Assembly: GCA_022494885.1 (NCBI GenBank)
Contig: JAGVSM010003485.1
Coordinates: forward strand, 1-64,000
DNA from: Micrasema longulum
Taxonomy: Eukaryota; Arthropoda; Insecta; Trichoptera; Brachycentridae
Direction of reading: 5' to 3'
DNA: 64,000 nucleotides
Position numbers and translations under genes: made by a program. The notes beneath the pieces were generated by a model. That model saw only the letters and a program-made list of their open reading frames with translations, did no database searches and was not told where the DNA came from. Positions 61,543-64,000 of the stretch are shown in pieces (the first letter of the stretch is position 1; every line of letters begins with the position of its first letter).

Positions 61543-61665
61543 GGCCTCCGTGGTGTAGTGGTTAAGACGCTTGACTCACACACGAAAGGTTCCGCGTTCG
61601 ATTCCCGGTGAGAACATAAAAAATAATGAGGTTTTTCTCAGGCCTGTTGGCCTGTTGTGGTGCAA
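61543..61665 (+). repeat. tRNA-derived SINE (family 1), copy 3
   Basis: GGCCTCCGTGGTGTAGTGGT and CGCGTTCGATTCCCGGTGAG preserve the A and B boxes; the body is shortened to CTGTTGGCCTGTTGTGGTG. Confidence 0.85.
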
Positions 61666-63056
61666 AAAAAATGCAGTTCCCAACGCACCTTTAGGGAAAT
61701 TATGATAATTGATTTATTTGCACTACAAAACGCTAAGCATGGTGAATTACGCATTACTATTTACTTTTTATTTATTTATTTGTCTGGTTTGGGATCGATT
61801 TCCGAAATGGTTGACAAGAGTGTATCATATTTCATAGTCCTCGGACTGGCATCTGAAGTATAAGGCTGATCAGCTTACCTTCATGTAACAAAACATATTA
61901 AGAAACGTTGCGGCTGGTGTGTCTATTCAGTGCCCTATGCACCATTATGTGCGGAAAGGTAACGATGAAGATTTATTTTTATTAATGAAATTGAATTAAG
62001 AATCTCACCGATGATTAAACCCGGAAAATTAGAAAAGCAAGCGTATTAACCATTATGTACGCTAAGCTGACCGCCAAATTTCCCCTAATTTTATAATAGC
62101 GTTATTGTACTTACGAGTACTTCATTATTAAATTCATTGCTAATAAGGCAAAGTCACAAAATTCAATTTTATTTAAAGCAATTAAAAAGTATTACGAAAT
62201 GGAAAAAAATATTTATGAAGAAAAAAACGTATCAAAATTTAAAATAATGGTCAAGACATATGTGATAAACAATTTATAAATTAAATATATTTGCAATGTT
62301 ATTATTAGAACACACATAACAATATGTACGATATGTGTGCCCTATTTTAAGATTTAAATAAAATAAAACATTTGTAAGTATAAACAGTAATTATATAACA
62401 TCAATTATCAAAGATGAAAGGCATAAATTCTCGATTTAAACATGAATCGAGAATTTGAAACTGAAATTCTGTTATGAAAAAAATAGTGTAATTTTCCAAA
62501 ACAAAAAGATTTAATTTCATTTATTTGCTGCCATTTGACACACCGGAAAAATAAACTTATTAAAAAGAAATCATATTCAAAAATTTTATATCAGGCGCTT
62601 CTGTTACCAAAATCGAGAACCAAAGGAAAAATAACACTTAAAATATTTAATTTCGAGATAATGATTTACCAGCTGAATGATTCAAATAAAGTACTTAGAT
62701 ATTAACAATATTTTGAGATTATCTAAATTTTTGTAGTCAAGGACTGGATTCAACTCGCTGGGAAGCTGTTAATATTAACATATTACAACAGGGATGAAGA
62801 ACACTTTAGATGAGATAATATAGAAATCTAGTCTTATGACCTGTCATTGGCTGGTTTAAGCCCTGTAGATGCCTAGACTTCTATATTACTTTTTCTAAAA
62901 TGCTCTTCATCTCTGTCTTAATATATGTTAACTTGGATATTAGGTTAAATGATGTAGAATAGACTGAATAGAATAGAAATTGTGTACAATAATTAATATA
63001 TTTTTTATTCGTACAAAAAATGACTAGAATTTCTTTACAAAAAACAATTAACTATC

Positions 63057-63416
63057 TATTTTTATTTATATCCCTACAGAGATGAGGTAGAATTTTTTTC
63101 AAATTCAAGGTTCAGGATTATGGATATTCGAGCGTTTACAGGGCTTATGACCTGTCATTGGCTGGGTTAAGTGGCCACTTTATGTAGGTACTACAACATT
63201 CGCCATTACGCTTATTTAGCGAATATCCACACCAGGTAACATTTTCGGTTTTTGTATATATGCTACGAATCAAGAACCCATCCACAAGCGATTTGGAAGC
63301 GCCATCTATGCATTGATATTGAAGTTAAGTATTTAATTAGCTCGAATATCCATAATCCTGAACCTTGAGTTTGAAAAAAATTCTACCTCATCTCTGTAGG
63401 GATATAAATAAAAATA
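63057..63416. mobile_element. 360-bp foldback element with 77-bp arms
   Basis: 63057-63133 and 63340-63416 are reverse complements with about one mismatch (core CCCTACAGAGATGAGGTAGA). The 206-bp middle includes a piece of the abundant repeat (GACCTGTCATTGGCTGGGTT) and the sequence interrupted by the LINE at 50810. The right arm alone also occurs at ~51453-51525. Confidence 0.9.
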
Positions 63417-63739
63417 TATACCTACTCCCGTCTTGGGAGAAAATCCAGATTTGTGTGCAGGTACACGAACCAAAAAAAATGTCAATTAACTATCTACCTA
63501 ATTATTTTTAAACGTAGATAATATTTAAAATAAAATAAATATAAAAAATTAACATTTCAACAGTCTTTTTATTCACTTTAAAATAAAATATAACAATATC
63601 AATTTTTCAAAAACAGGAATTTTAATATAATAATGTAAGCAATTTCATTATGATGCAAGGATATATTCACAGAGAATTAAATATTTATTATACGCCTAAG
63701 AATAATTTTAACTGAACTGGTAATAGAGAAATAGCACAA

Positions 63740-64000
63740 GCTACAAATACCGATAAAAATATATGAAATGGATTTAGAATAATTAATTGTAATTATATGG
63801 ACATTGTGGAGACATGTTTTCATGCATAATTGTAAAAAAGAAATTGAATAAAAATACGTTGCTAGAAAAACGCGACGTGTTCGGCCTCGGTTGTTGTGAC
63901 GTCAAGATTCGTGATAATGTTCAAAACAAATTTTGATGGCCAGGAACAAATAAACATGAATCATGACGTATTAGAGGCGTGGCTATTTGAATGACTGTTT
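63740..64000. repeat. TGACGTCA-containing repeat, copy 2 (runs off the window)
   Basis: It matches 55955-56235 in the same orientation: ACCGATAAAAATATATGAAA, ATTGTGGAGACATGTTTTCA, TGACGTCAAGATTCGTGA and GACGTATTAGAGGCGTGGCT. Confidence 0.8.

Noticed and set aside
61543..61615. Possible functional tRNA gene with good A and B boxes
   Set aside because: The 5' GGCCTCC has no pairing 3' acceptor strand, and three copies with a common non-tRNA body show that it is a SINE.

Overview
This is an AT-rich, intron-rich, repeat-dense stretch of a eukaryotic nuclear genome, almost certainly an insect. Coding sequence is sparse and cut by GT-AG introns. Two genes are recognisable by protein family. Tc1/mariner, pogo-like, foldback/MITE, non-LTR (LINE) and tRNA-derived SINE sequences fill introns and intergenic DNA, and arthropod-type TATA/TCAGT core promoters are present. 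I cannot fix the order; Lepidoptera is possible but not proven.

Layout. (1) 1-3.3 kb: the last two coding exons of a plus-strand gene whose penultimate exon resembles the C-terminal helical region of MTBP/Sld7-type replication factors; upstream in its intron are four copies of a ~40-bp motif. (2) 7.9-11.9 kb: a complete five-exon calcium- and integrin-binding (CIB) family gene, plus strand, 193 residues, with one good and one degenerate EF-hand. (3) 16.7-35.1 kb: the nuclear poly(A)-binding protein gene Pabp2 (PABPN1), plus strand, six exons over 18.5 kb, 222 residues. Exon 2 is preceded by a decayed tandem copy of itself, and intron 1 (9.3 kb) holds a LINE fragment, a Tc1 element with an intron in its transposase, and a nested pogo-like plus mariner pair. 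(4) 37-42 kb: orphan plus-strand terminal-exon candidates that I cannot assign to a family. (5) 42.6-58.3 kb: three small secreted-protein genes (one plus, two minus) that share a C-terminal motif, [FY]-[RK]-P-L-F-x-Y-R, after an acidic run. Two of them have the same unusual layout: a TATA/Inr promoter, a first coding exon of only one or three codons, then an exon carrying the signal peptide and all the rest. I do not recognise this family; it is the best candidate here for an undescribed system (a secreted peptide or prohormone-like family). (6) 58.3-64 kb: repeats only, ending in a foldback element with 77-bp arms and a second copy of a repeat containing a TGACGTCA site.

The recognised genes do not form a pathway: CIB is a myristoylated calcium sensor and Pabp2 a nuclear mRNA polyadenylation factor. 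The three secreted-protein genes form a local paralogous cluster. All exon calls come from reading frames, splice signals and phase matching by eye; no alignment or database search was run.
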